Of a stretch of 64,000 bases of DNA, positions 51,625 through 60,924 are shown piece by piece (positions within the stretch are counted from its first letter, which is position 1; the number at the start of each line of letters is the position of its first letter). A program made the translations under genes and the position numbers. The DNA is from JACVRX01 sp963831385 (lineage in GTDB: Bacteria > Actinomycetota > Actinomycetes > Jiangellales > Jiangellaceae). Below the pieces are notes generated by a model. The model was not told the DNA's origin, did no database searches, and saw nothing but the letters and a program-made list of their open reading frames with translations. The stretch is from the NCBI GenBank assembly GCA_963831385.1, contig CAWHPW010000001.1, positions 51,343 through 115,342 of the forward strand, given 5' to 3'.

Positions 51625-51675
51625 GATCACCGGGAGATTACTGCTGCAATAACGACACCAAACCCCCGGTGATCA
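51624..51675. repeat. Inverted repeat at the NUDIX start, upstream of the VOC gene
   Basis: TGATCACCGGG (51624-51634) and its exact complement (51665-51675) flank a 30-nt interior with TTACTGCTGCAATAA. It covers the NUDIX translation start and its likely -10, so it may be a control site. Confidence 0.55.
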
Positions 51676-51746
51676 CCGATCAGTAGGGCGAGAGGTGCCT
51701 CGGCCGCATCAGCGTCGTAAGGTCGGGGCGAGCTGGAGGAGGCCGC

Positions 51747-52526
51747 ATGGGCGAAGTCGTGCGTTACCCGAACGGCACGTTCTGCTGGATCGACCTGGGG
51801 ACGAATGACGCTCCCGCGGCGAAGGCGTTCTATGGGGAGTTGTTTGGCTGGGAGTTCGAGGATCTGCCGACCGGCGAGCACGGCACCTACACGGTATGCC
51901 GATTGCGGGGTAAGGCGGTCTGCGGCATGTACGACCAGGCCGATGAGCCCGGATGGGGGTCCTACCTCATCGTCGCGAATGTCGATGACGCCACGGCTAG
52001 GGCCCGTGAGCTGGGCGCGAGTGTGATCGTCGAGCCATTCGACACTCCGGGCGGAGGACGAGCGGCAACGGTTCGTGACCCTGCGGGAGCGGTCGTGTCG
52101 CTGTCGCAGCCGGGGGAGGACCTCGGCGCCGAGCTGGTGAACGAAGATGGGACGTGGACCTGGAACGAGCTCGTCAGCCCGGAACTACGGGCAGGCAGGG
52201 AGTTCTATGTCCAACTGCTCGGGTGGTCGGCCGACGAGATGCCCGGGCCGATGCAGCGAACGGTATTCACCATGGACGACCTACTGATCGGCGGTGGTCA
52301 CGTCCCGGGTCCGCAGGAGGACCCCACGCCACGGTGGAGCGTGGCGTTCTGGGTGGCCGACGCCGACACGACCGCAAGCAAGGCACAGGAGCTGGGTGGT
52401 GCCGTCGTGCTGCCACCGATGGACATTCCGGTCGGGCGGTTTACGATCGTCGCCGACCCGCAAGGGGCGGTGTTCACCGCGACGGCCGTTCCGGGCGGTG
52501 CCACCAGGGGCGTCGACGGTTCCTGA
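51747..52526 (+). CDS. Two-domain VOC (glyoxalase/bleomycin-resistance fold) protein
   Basis: This 259-residue protein has two VOC domains (about 9-122 and 133-252): GTFCWIDLGTNDAPAAKAFY and WNELVSPELRAGREFYVQLL mark the starts of the two repeats. It resembles CFP30B-like actinobacterial proteins; no reaction can be assigned. A GGAGGAGG ribosome-binding site precedes ATG 51747. It stands alone upstream of the STAND operon, with 170 bp between. Confidence 0.88.
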   Translation: MGEVVRYPNGTFCWIDLGTNDAPAAKAFYGELFGWEFEDLPTGEHGTYTVCRLRGKAVCGMYDQADEPGWGSYLIVANVDDATARARELGASVIVEPFDTPGGGRAATVRDPAGAVVSLSQPGEDLGAELVNEDGTWTWNELVSPELRAGREFYVQLLGWSADEMPGPMQRTVFTMDDLLIGGGHVPGPQEDPTPRWSVAFWVADADTTASKAQELGGAVVLPPMDIPVGRFTIVADPQGAVFTATAVPGGATRGVDGS

Positions 52527-52696
52527 GGGCCTGTGCCCGAAGCCTCCGGTGGGAGTAGCCTGTCCGACTCGACAGGCCCGCGGCTGACGTTCGATGAACT
52601 CGTTCGAGAAATCCGGGTGTGCTGTGACCCCCTGCCTCATCCTCACCGAGCTGGTTCCCGTGCGTGAAATCACGCTGACCCACGTCGGGAACGCCG

Positions 52697-55600
52697 GTGG
52701 TTGAGGCACCCGTCGGCGACGTACTCGTCGAAGAGCGTGTGGACGGCGAGGACCTGGGACGTCTGCTGGCGAGCCGAGGCCGCCCCGGCCTCCCGGTGGC
52801 CAGCGTTCTGCGGTGGATCATGCAGGCGGCCGAGGCGCTCACCTTTGTCCATGACACCGGCGGAGTCCACGGCGACGTGAAGCCGGCCAACCTGGTGCTG
52901 GATCCCGCCGGGCGCATCGTCCTTGTGGGCTCTGACTCATCGACCTCACGGCGACCTGTCCCACCAGCAGGCACGCCGGGCTTTCGCGCTCCGGAGCTCG
53001 CCGCCGGTGCGGCGCCCGATCGCGCCACTGACATCTATGGCCTCGCAGCCACCACCTTCGCCCTCCTGACCGGCACGGCGCCCAGCGGAGCGCTGCCGAA
53101 CTGGGCGGCCATTCCGACCAACCATGCGAGCCGGCTCGAGCCGGCGCTGCGGAATGGTCTTGCGACCGACCCCGCGCGTCGTCCGGCCAGGGCAGACGAG
53201 TTCGTCGAACAATTGCGAGCCGGCTGGATCAGCGACATGCCGACCGGCGTCGCCACTGTTCTGCTTGTCGACGTCATCGACGCGTCGATGGTGACGCCGC
53301 TGGCTGAGGTCGAGCTCGCCGTCGACCGGGAAGTCGAGGATCACGGCGGCCGATGGATCGACGCGGGGGTGTCGGTTTTCGCCGATGCTGTCGGCGCTGC
53401 GCGCGTGGCTGTCGCGTTGCGGCGTGGAGCCCACTCGTCCCATCTGCGGGCCGGACTGGCGAGCGGCCAGCTCGACGACGGGGCGGGTGATGGCCTGGAA
53501 CGTCTGGTCAGCCAGGCTGCGGCGGTTCGAGATCGAGCCGGGGTCGGCGAGATCTTCCTCTCCAGGTCGACCGCCGAGCTGGTGCGGGCTGACGAGCACA
53601 GCGACGTGCGGCTGATTGAGCTCGATGCAGACGCCGAGGCATCCGATGACTCCGACGGGGTCTTTGCCGTTGGCGACCGAGGACTCAGCCCGTCGCCTGA
53701 CCCGAGTCGGAGTCCGTATCCGGGGCTCGCGCCCTTCGGCCGCGACGACGCCGATCTGTTCTTCGGACGGGAGGATGTCGTCGAACGATGCGTCGAGCTG
53801 CTTCGCGAAGAGCGATTCGCCGCCGTCGTGGGTGCTTCGGGTAGCGGTAAATCGTCGGTCGTTCTCGCTGGGTTGGCGCCGCGATTGCCATCCGTCGTCG
53901 TCCTGCAGCCGGGACGGTCTCCCCAGCAGTCGCTCGTGGACGCGGGCGTTGCCGACAAGCCAGATGCACTGCTCGTCGTCGATCAACTCGAGGACGTCTT
54001 CACGCTCTGCCAGAGCCAGATAGATCGAGCTGCTTTCCTCGATGCCATCGTCGACCACCCGGGCGGACTCGCCGTCACCGTGCGAACCGACCTTGTCGAC
54101 GAGTTCGCCGTGTTCGGCGAGTTCGCGCAGCTGCTCTCGTCATGCCAGATCGTTCTCGATCGTCTGGACGGGGACGCTCTCATCCGGACCGTCGAAGAGC
54201 CGGCGCGACGATGTGGTCTGGTCGTGGAGGACAACCTGGCAACGCTCGCCGCCGCGGAGATCGGGGATGCGCCAGGTGCGCTTCCCATGCTCGGCCACGC
54301 GCTGCGTGAGACCTGGCTACGCCGAGACGGCCGCACTCTCACGGTGGCCGGGTATCACGAAGCGGGAGGCGTCCGGTCAGCGATCAGCGAAACAGCGGAG
54401 CACGTGTTCAGTTCCTTCGACACGATTCAGCAGGACGTTGCCCGACGGCTTCTTCTGCGGATGGTCCAGCTGCGTTCCGACGGCGACCTCAGGAGATGGA
54501 TGAGTCAGGCTGAGGTCGCAGCCGTCGATCCCGCGCGGGCCCCCGCCGTTCTCTCGACGTTCACCGCTGCCGGGCTGATCGTCGCCGATCGCGAACAGAG
54601 CACGGTCGCGCATGAGGCAGTGTTCAGCGCATGGCCGCGCTATGCCGAATGGATTGCCGAGGAGCGAGCGTTTCGCCTCGTTGCGCAGCAACCTTCTCAA
54701 CGGGAACCGAGCCGCGTCAGGCGGCTGCGGCTGCTGGCGATTGTGACGTCGGTGGTCGCCGTGGCTGCGCTGGTTGCCAGCGGCCTGGTGATTGCACAGC
54801 GCAATAGCGCCATTCGGGAACGTGACGAGGCGCTGCTGGCCGCACTGGTTGCCGACGCACGGGCGGCCGCCGTCGATCAGCCCGACACGGCGATGCTCTT
54901 GGCCGTCGAGGCACATGCGGAATCCGCAACGCCGGCAACGGCTGGGGCCGTTGTCGATACGCTGTTGGCTCGACCGTCTGCCCACGTTTTGCTGCGCGCA
55001 GAAGCCTCGACCGTGCAGGCCATCGCTCTTGGCGACGGAACGGTCGTTACGACGTCAGGCAACGAGGTACAGCTGTGGACAGAGGACGGCTGGCAGCAAA
55101 CCGGCAGTTTCGCGGTCGGCGACGGTGACATTGCCGACGTCACCCTGACCGAGGATGGCGAGACGCTGCTCGCCGCCCTCCCAGATGAGCACCTGCTCGT
55201 CGCCGTCGATGCGCGAACAGGCCGACCGTCCGCCGATCCCGTCAGCTATGGCGTCATGCGGCCCGTCCGAGTGGTGACCGCAGGAGACAGGGCTTTGGTC
55301 CAGGTCGACAACCCGGCTGATTCTTCGCTCCAGCCCCGGGTCGAGCAGCATGACCTGCGCACGCTGGAGCGGGTAGGCCCATCGCTCGTGCCCCCGGATG
55401 GCGGCGTGGAAGCCGTTGTGGCGTCGACCGACGGCCGGGCCGCGCTGGCCTCATCCGACGGCACGGTGTGGCTGGCGGATCTCGCCACCGCGGAGCTCGA
55501 CCTGGCGGCCGCGGCGCCGGCTGGTGACGCGGAGGTCGGCGTCGCCGATCTGGCCTGGCACGACGATCTCGTCGTGGCCGGGCGCCTCGACGGCACCGTC

Positions 55601-56881
55601 GACGCATGGCGGGCTGATCCCGGAGGCACTCTCACTGCCATCGGACACTTCGAGGCAGGGGATCCGGTTCAGGCGGTTGCGGCCGGGTGCGACGGGTCAT
55701 GCCTGGCTGCGGGAACGGCCGACGGCCGAGTCGTCGCGTGGCGTGTCGGCAGCGAGCAGGTCTCCTTGGCAGCGCGAGGTGCGCACACAGGTCGAGTCAA
55801 CGACCTCGAGTTCACCGCAGACGGCACCAACGTCATCAGCGCGGGCGAGGACAGCGTCATAGTGGTCCACGCTCTTGACGGTTCTCTGACCATTGCGCCG
55901 TCGGTGACCTCTGCGGGGGTTGCGGCGCGGGGGGCGTATGACGGGCTTGGTGGCACTCTGCGCGGCATCGACGACCCCGATCGCGGTCGCATCACCCGCT
56001 TCTCCGATACCGGCGAGGTCTTGTGGCGGGCCTCGGTAGGCGGAGCCGTCACCTGGTTGGACGCAACGGACCGGCGCGTTGTCGCCCTGGTTGCCCCCGC
56101 TGACGAGCCGGTCCGGCTCATGGTGCTGAGTACCATCACCGGTGGCACGCTCCTCGACGAGTCGCTCGCGGCTGACGAGGCGACTGGCACCCTCTCGCCC
56201 GACGGGTCCATCGCCGTGTTGGTCACTCGCAACGGTTCGCGCAGCTCCCTGGCGACGGTCGACATCAACAGGTTGTCGATGAGCGATCCGATCGGCGTCG
56301 AGGACCAGATCGCGGCGGTGGCGTTCGCGCCGGACGGTAGGCGCATCGTCACCGGTCACGTGACCGGCGAGATTGCGCTGCGCGGGCTGGAGTCGTTCGC
56401 ACCGGAGATCCGGAGCGAGGCGTCACCCGACGACCCCATCGCTGCGATCGGTTTCGCACCCGACGGGGACACGGTTATCGCCGGCGGCCCTGCAGGGGAC
56501 GTGCGCGTATTCGATGGCTCGACGCTGGAACCACGGTTCACTCCGTGGGAAGGCCATCGTGGCGGGATCACAAGCGTGGCCGCGAACGACCAACTCATCC
56601 TCACCGCGGCCGACGACGGAACCGTCCGGATCTGGGATCTCGCCAGCGGCGACGCCGTGGGCGGGCCGATCCCGACTGCAGGAACCGAAGACCCATCCAT
56701 CGCCCTGAGCGATGACGGGAACCGAGCGCTTGTGCCCAGTGATCAGGGGCTTCTCGAGATCGTCCTCGACGAGGCCGAGTGGGTTGCGTTGGCATGCTCC
56801 ATCGCCGGTCGTGAGCTCACCGCAGACGAGCGAGCCGGCCATGGCCTGGCCGGATCCGCTAGCGCCTGCGGCGCCGGGTGA
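52697..56881 (+). CDS. Pseudokinase / cyclase-like / nSTAND / membrane / WD40-like fusion protein
   Basis: This 1394-residue protein combines several modules. Residues 1-180 are the C-lobe of a protein kinase with HGDVKPANLVLD and FRAPE, but DFG reads VGS and the N-lobe with Gly loop and Lys is absent. Residues about 184-330 look like a degenerate class III cyclase (LLVDVIDASM, RWIDAGVSVFA). An nSTAND1-type NTPase starts at about 338 (SPYPGLAPFGRDDADLFFGRED), Walker A GASGSGKSS (379-387) and Walker B LLVVDQLED. A membrane helix lies at about 678-700, and WD40-like repeats fill about 760-1350. An in-frame TGA at 52676 sets the 5' limit. GTG 52697 is the start. Confidence 0.85.
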   Translation: MVEAPVGDVLVEERVDGEDLGRLLASRGRPGLPVASVLRWIMQAAEALTFVHDTGGVHGDVKPANLVLDPAGRIVLVGSDSSTSRRPVPPAGTPGFRAPELAAGAAPDRATDIYGLAATTFALLTGTAPSGALPNWAAIPTNHASRLEPALRNGLATDPARRPARADEFVEQLRAGWISDMPTGVATVLLVDVIDASMVTPLAEVELAVDREVEDHGGRWIDAGVSVFADAVGAARVAVALRRGAHSSHLRAGLASGQLDDGAGDGLERLVSQAAAVRDRAGVGEIFLSRSTAELVRADEHSDVRLIELDADAEASDDSDGVFAVGDRGLSPSPDPSRSPYPGLAPFGRDDADLFFGREDVVERCVELLREERFAAVVGASGSGKSSVVLAGLAPRLPSVVVLQPGRSPQQSLVDAGVADKPDALLVVDQLEDVFTLCQSQIDRAAFLDAIVDHPGGLAVTVRTDLVDEFAVFGEFAQLLSSCQIVLDRLDGDALIRTVEEPARRCGLVVEDNLATLAAAEIGDAPGALPMLGHALRETWLRRDGRTLTVAGYHEAGGVRSAISETAEHVFSSFDTIQQDVARRLLLRMVQLRSDGDLRRWMSQAEVAAVDPARAPAVLSTFTAAGLIVADREQSTVAHEAVFSAWPRYAEWIAEERAFRLVAQQPSQREPSRVRRLRLLAIVTSVVAVAALVASGLVIAQRNSAIRERDEALLAALVADARAAAVDQPDTAMLLAVEAHAESATPATAGAVVDTLLARPSAHVLLRAEASTVQAIALGDGTVVTTSGNEVQLWTEDGWQQTGSFAVGDGDIADVTLTEDGETLLAALPDEHLLVAVDARTGRPSADPVSYGVMRPVRVVTAGDRALVQVDNPADSSLQPRVEQHDLRTLERVGPSLVPPDGGVEAVVASTDGRAALASSDGTVWLADLATAELDLAAAAPAGDAEVGVADLAWHDDLVVAGRLDGTVDAWRADPGGTLTAIGHFEAGDPVQAVAAGCDGSCLAAGTADGRVVAWRVGSEQVSLAARGAHTGRVNDLEFTADGTNVISAGEDSVIVVHALDGSLTIAPSVTSAGVAARGAYDGLGGTLRGIDDPDRGRITRFSDTGEVLWRASVGGAVTWLDATDRRVVALVAPADEPVRLMVLSTITGGTLLDESLAADEATGTLSPDGSIAVLVTRNGSRSSLATVDINRLSMSDPIGVEDQIAAVAFAPDGRRIVTGHVTGEIALRGLESFAPEIRSEASPDDPIAAIGFAPDGDTVIAGGPAGDVRVFDGSTLEPRFTPWEGHRGGITSVAANDQLILTAADDGTVRIWDLASGDAVGGPIPTAGTEDPSIALSDDGNRALVPSDQGLLEIVLDEAEWVALACSIAGRELTADERAGHGLAGSASACGAG

Positions 56882-57777
56882 CCTGCCTTGCGGGTCTCTT
56901 TGTCGGGCTGGTGACGCTCGATCTCGTACAGCGCGTCGACAAAGCGCCTGGCCCGAATGAGAAGGTGGTGGCGTCCGCGGCCGACATCGCAGCGGGCGGG
57001 CCGGCGACCAACGCAGCGGTCACGTTCGCGACGCTCGGCGGCCGGGCGACGCTGCTTACTGCTTTCGGTGCCGGTCCCCTGCAGTCCGTCGTGTCCGAAG
57101 ACCTGTCCCGCCATGGCGTCGCAGTCGTCGATGCAGCGACGCCGGGCCATCCTGGACCAGCGATCTCGGCGGTGGTCGTGACCGCCGGGACCGGCGAACG
57201 ATCCGTGGTGTCCCGAAATGCCGAACAAGGCGGCACGAAAGTGCCGGCGGACCTCTCCGACCTGGTCAGCAGCGCCGACGTTCTCCTCGTCGACGGTCAC
57301 CTCGCAGATCTGTCCCGCGCCGCTGTGAACGCTGCTGGTCGAGCCGATATCCGCGTGGTTCTCGACGGCGGCAGTTGGCGGCCGGCTATGGCTGACGTTC
57401 TGCCCGGCGTGGATGCCGCGGTCTGCTCGGCGGCCTTCACCGTCCCAGGCTGCAGCAGCGTCGAGGAGTCAGCACAAGCGATGATGGCGGTGGGTGCGCC
57501 GTTCGTGGCGTTCACCGACGGCCCGCGGCCGATCCGGTGGTGGACCGCACATGGGGCCGGCACCGTCGAGATCGACCAGGTCACTGCCCTGGACACCCTC
57601 GGCGCAGGCGACGCGTTCCACGGGGCGTTCGCGTTCGCCGTTGCTGCCGGCGCGGACCTGGTGGGGGCGTTGCGCCTTGCTGCCGCCGTAGCCTCCGTTC
57701 GCGTCGAGCACGTCGGACCGAGGGCCTGGTTGTCCGATCCTCGTCTGCCTGCCCTCGCCGAACAGGTCGTCGGATGA
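56878..57777 (+). CDS. PfkB-family carbohydrate/nucleoside kinase
   Basis: This 299-residue ribokinase-fold kinase has the N-terminal glycine-rich GGPATNAAVTFATLGG and the catalytic anion hole DTLGAGDAFHGAFAF (catalytic Asp). The substrate is not shown. GTG 56878 overlaps the stop of the STAND fusion as GTGA and its own stop overlaps the next kinase as ATGA, so the three genes are translated as one unit. Confidence 0.9.
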   Translation: MTCLAGLFVGLVTLDLVQRVDKAPGPNEKVVASAADIAAGGPATNAAVTFATLGGRATLLTAFGAGPLQSVVSEDLSRHGVAVVDAATPGHPGPAISAVVVTAGTGERSVVSRNAEQGGTKVPADLSDLVSSADVLLVDGHLADLSRAAVNAAGRADIRVVLDGGSWRPAMADVLPGVDAAVCSAAFTVPGCSSVEESAQAMMAVGAPFVAFTDGPRPIRWWTAHGAGTVEIDQVTALDTLGAGDAFHGAFAFAVAAGADLVGALRLAAAVASVRVEHVGPRAWLSDPRLPALAEQVVG

Positions 57778-58391
57778 CCCCGTCGATCAACGACCTGACG
57801 GCAATGGCTCGGCAACTGGCCAGAACCGGGCAGCGGAAGATCCTCGGCATCACCGGCCCACCTGGCGCCGGCAAGTCCACCCTCGCCGACGCCATCATCG
57901 AAGCAATGGGAGACGATGCCCGGCTGGTCGGAATGGACGGCTTTCACCTCGCCCAGCGTGAGCTCGCCCGGCTCGGCCGGCAGGAACGTAAAGGTGCACC
58001 GGACACCTTCGACGCCGCCGGATATGTTTCGCTCCTCAGGCGGCTGAGCCAGAACACCGAAGCCGTGGTCTACGCGCCGTGGTTCGACCGATCTATCGAG
58101 GAACCGATTGCCTGCGCCGTCCCCATCGAGCGCGAGGTACCACTCGTGGTCACCGAGGGGAACTATCTGCTGGTCGACGACGGGGACTGGGCGCAGGTCC
58201 GGCCGTTGCTCGGCACGTGCTGGTATGTCGATCTGGACGAATGGACCCGGATCGACCGGCTGGTGACGCGGCACCAGTCGTTCGGTCGGACGCCGGACCA
58301 GGCTCGGGAGTGGGTGCTGCGCAGCGACCAGAGCAACGCCGAGCTCGTCGCCCGCACGAGGGAGCGTGCCGACCTCGTCGTCACACTCTGA
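57774..58391 (+). CDS. P-loop nucleoside/sugar kinase (uridine kinase-like)
   Basis: This 205-residue P-loop kinase has Walker A GITGPPGAGKSTLADAI, the substrate-site GMDGFHLAQREL and the lid segment with Arg residues (RTRERADLVVTL). It resembles the pantothenate/uridine kinase-like group that includes fructose-linked FrcK-type proteins; the substrate is unknown. ATG 57774 overlaps the PfkB stop. It ends 11 nt inside the convergent oxidoreductase gene. Confidence 0.85.
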   Translation: MTPSINDLTAMARQLARTGQRKILGITGPPGAGKSTLADAIIEAMGDDARLVGMDGFHLAQRELARLGRQERKGAPDTFDAAGYVSLLRRLSQNTEAVVYAPWFDRSIEEPIACAVPIEREVPLVVTEGNYLLVDDGDWAQVRPLLGTCWYVDLDEWTRIDRLVTRHQSFGRTPDQAREWVLRSDQSNAELVARTRERADLVVTL

Positions 58392-59358
58392 GCAGCACTT
58401 TGCCGACGTGCTCGCCGGATTCCACTACCCGGTGGGCTTCAGCAGCCGCCGCCATGGGCAGTACCCGGTCCACCACCGGTCGCACGTCTCCGGACTCCAC
58501 CAGTGGCCAGACGTGCTCGCGGACGGCGGCGACGATCGTCGCCTTCTCCGCCGCCGGACGTGCCCGCAGCGTCGTCGCGATCACCGCTGCCCGCTTGGCC
58601 ATCAGCACCGACAGGTCCAGCTCTGCGGTCCGGCCGCCCTGCAGGCCGATCACAATCAACCGACCAGCGTGAGCCAGCGCAGACAGGTTGCGATCGAGAT
58701 ACCGCGCACCGACGACATCGAGGATGACGTCGGCGCCGCGGCCGTTCGTTGCCTCCTGGACGGCTGTCACGAAGTCTTCGTCGTGGTAATTCACCAGGAT
58801 CGTCGCACCCAGGGCACCGCACCGGGCGAGCTTCTCGGCCGAACCCGCCGTCGCCGCCACCGTGGCACCGACCGCCCGGCCGAGCTGGATCGCCGCGGTT
58901 CCGACGCCACCTGCGCCGCCGTGCACGAGCAGGACCTCGCCGGGCCGCAGGCCGGCGGTCATGAAGACGTTGGACCAGACGGTGCAGGTCACCTCAGGCA
59001 GCGCTGCCGTCGTGACGAGATCCAGGCCACGCGGAATCGGCAGCAGTTGGCCAACTGGGACGGCAACTCGTTCGGCGTAGCCGCCACCTGACAGCAGCGC
59101 ACACGCCTGGTCACCGACCGCCCACCCGGTCACCCCGTCGCCGAGCATCGACACCGTGCCGCTGCATTCGAGGCCAGGCCACGGCGGTGCGTCCGCGGGC
59201 GGCTGGTAGTGCCCCTGCCGCTGCAGTAGATCGGCCCGGTTCACCGCAGATGCGGCAACGTCGAGCACAACCTCGCCGGGCCGCGCTTCGGGGTCGGGAA
59301 CGTCGCCCCACCGCAGCACGTCGGGCCCACCCGGCGCGGTGATGACAATGGCCCGCAT
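58381..59358 (-). CDS. NADPH:quinone oxidoreductase (zinc-independent MDR family)
   Basis: This 325-residue medium-chain reductase has an N-terminal GroES-like fold (AVNRADLLQRQGHY) and a Rossmann domain with VHGGAGGVGTAAIQLGRAVGA. It lacks the structural-zinc cysteines, as in quinone oxidoreductases. ATG 59358 overlaps the SnoaL stop by 1 nt (TGATG), so translation is coupled. The 3' end overlaps the convergent kinase gene. Confidence 0.9.
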   Translation of the reverse strand: MRAIVITAPGGPDVLRWGDVPDPEARPGEVVLDVAASAVNRADLLQRQGHYQPPADAPPWPGLECSGTVSMLGDGVTGWAVGDQACALLSGGGYAERVAVPVGQLLPIPRGLDLVTTAALPEVTCTVWSNVFMTAGLRPGEVLLVHGGAGGVGTAAIQLGRAVGATVAATAGSAEKLARCGALGATILVNYHDEDFVTAVQEATNGRGADVILDVVGARYLDRNLSALAHAGRLIVIGLQGGRTAELDLSVLMAKRAAVIATTLRARPAAEKATIVAAVREHVWPLVESGDVRPVVDRVLPMAAAAEAHRVVESGEHVGKVLLRV

Positions 59359-59756
59359 CAGCCCGACCAGCCCTCGAATGGCGGTTCGCGCGCTTCGACC
59401 TGGCTCCAATAGTCGCGGTGATCGACGACGAGACCGTCCGCGCCGAATCGGAGGACGGTGGCGCCCGCGAGGGTCAGCCGGCGATTGTCCTCCACCCACG
59501 TCGCCCACCACTCGACGGTCGCGCGGTCGCCGGCGGCGATGGGCTCTCCGAACCAGCACTCGACGTCCTGCTCCACCCCGAAGTTCTCGGTCAGGTAGCG
59601 ACGCACTCCGGCGACGCCGATGTCGGGCTCACGGAAGACGAACGCGCGGTAGGCCGCGTCGTCGGCATACAGCGACGCGATCGCGTCGACATCCTTCTCC
59701 GGCCATGCTCGCATCCAGGTCTGCGCCCAATGTCGGGCGAGCGACTCGATATCCAA
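59358..59756 (-). CDS. SnoaL-like/NTF2-fold protein
   Basis: This 132-residue protein has an NTF2-like fold: RHWAQTWMRAWPEKDVDAIASLYADDAAYRAF and WATWVEDNRRLTLAGATVLRF, ending in VDHRDYWSQVE. No enzyme activity can be set. The start is TTG 59756 with AAGGGA 8 nt upstream. It is 12 nt past the potassium-channel stop and coupled to the oxidoreductase. Confidence 0.8.
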   Translation of the reverse strand: MDIESLARHWAQTWMRAWPEKDVDAIASLYADDAAYRAFVFREPDIGVAGVRRYLTENFGVEQDVECWFGEPIAAGDRATVEWWATWVEDNRRLTLAGATVLRFGADGLVVDHRDYWSQVEAREPPFEGWSG

Positions 59757-59768
59757 CCTCGCAATCCC

Positions 59769-60875
59769 TTACCGCTCACCCTGACCGGATAAGTCCGGTG
59801 GCATGGAGGGGACATCCGACTCGAAGTCTTCTGCTGAGTCGCTGGTGCCGGGACGAGGCGCCCAGGGCTGCTCCTCGGCCGGGCGGACCACCACGATTCG
59901 GTCTTCTCGAAGCAGGTGTCCTACCGCTGGCGAATGGTAGGGCAGCACCTGGTCGTCTCGGACCACAGCGATCACCAGGTCGTCCAGCTTCCTCGGCACC
60001 TGCCCGACTTCTCGCGGTCGGACATCTCGCTCCGCGACTTCGAGGCCTTCACCGGTGGAGATCAGATCTTCGAGCACGTTGCCAAGCGCAGGGCTGACGG
60101 TGGCCAACCCGAGCAGCCGACCCACCGCGTCCGACGAGAGGATCACCGCGTTGGCGCCGCTTTGCCGGACCAGGCCCTGGTTCTCAGCCTCGCGCACCGC
60201 CGCAACGATCTCGGCGGTCGGGTTGAGCTGGCGGGCGGTCAACGTTGCGAGCACGGTCGAGTCGTCGCGAGCGGTGGTCACGATGATCTCGCTGGCTACT
60301 GGTACGCCGGCCCGACGCAGCACCTCGGCGCGGGTGGCATCGCCAATAACCCCGACCAGCCCGATCTCGTTGGCTTCATCCACTGACATTTGGTGTGGGT
60401 CGACGACGACGATCCTCTCGGCGGGATAGCCGTTGGACAGCAATGTCGCTGCGGCGCTGCGACCCTTGACCCCGTATCCGATGATCACCGTGTGGTCGCG
60501 CAATTTCTTCCTCCAGCGGTTGAGCCGCAGCTGGTGGCGGCCGCGTGTGGTCAGCGCCTCGAGCGTTGTCCCGACCAAGACGATCAGGAAGAGCACTCGC
60601 AGCGGCGTGATGAAGACAATGTTGACCAGCCTGGCGGAGGCACTGAATGGGGTGATGTCCCCGTAGCCCGTCGTCGAGAGGCTGACAGTGGAGTAGTAGA
60701 TCGCGTCGAGGAGGTCAACCGAGCCGTCGGAGGTGTCGTTATAGCCGTCCCGGTCGATCCAGACGACAAAGACCACGACGGCCAGCACGGCCAGAGCGAT
60801 CAGCACCCGCCGGATGATCGACCGGACCGGGTCGAGGCCGATAAACGGAAGGCGAACCAACCCTTCGGCGTTCAC
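59769..60875 (-). CDS. Potassium channel with RCK/TrkA-N domain
   Basis: This 368-residue channel has two membrane helices (about 22-42 and 85-105) around the selectivity filter STTGYGDITPFS, an RCK/TrkA-N Rossmann domain (HTVIIGYGVKGRSAAATLLS, about 127-250) and a TrkA-C domain (about 255-335). It would form a tetrameric two-helix K+ channel gated by a cytosolic ligand. GTG 60875 has TAGCGT 6 nt upstream. Confidence 0.92.
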   Translation of the reverse strand: MNAEGLVRLPFIGLDPVRSIIRRVLIALAVLAVVVFVVWIDRDGYNDTSDGSVDLLDAIYYSTVSLSTTGYGDITPFSASARLVNIVFITPLRVLFLIVLVGTTLEALTTRGRHQLRLNRWRKKLRDHTVIIGYGVKGRSAAATLLSNGYPAERIVVVDPHQMSVDEANEIGLVGVIGDATRAEVLRRAGVPVASEIIVTTARDDSTVLATLTARQLNPTAEIVAAVREAENQGLVRQSGANAVILSSDAVGRLLGLATVSPALGNVLEDLISTGEGLEVAERDVRPREVGQVPRKLDDLVIAVVRDDQVLPYHSPAVGHLLREDRIVVVRPAEEQPWAPRPGTSDSAEDFESDVPSMPPDLSGQGER

Positions 60876-60881
60876 GAGCCG

Positions 60882-60887
60882 ACGCTA
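60882..60887 (-). promoter_or_regulatory. -10 element TAGCGT for the potassium channel gene
   Basis: TAGCGT (minus strand) is 6 nt upstream of GTG 60875; probable leaderless start. Confidence 0.55.
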
Positions 60888-60924
60888 GCGGACTGCGGGA
60901 TGGGACTCGCGCCGGTCGGCCCGC

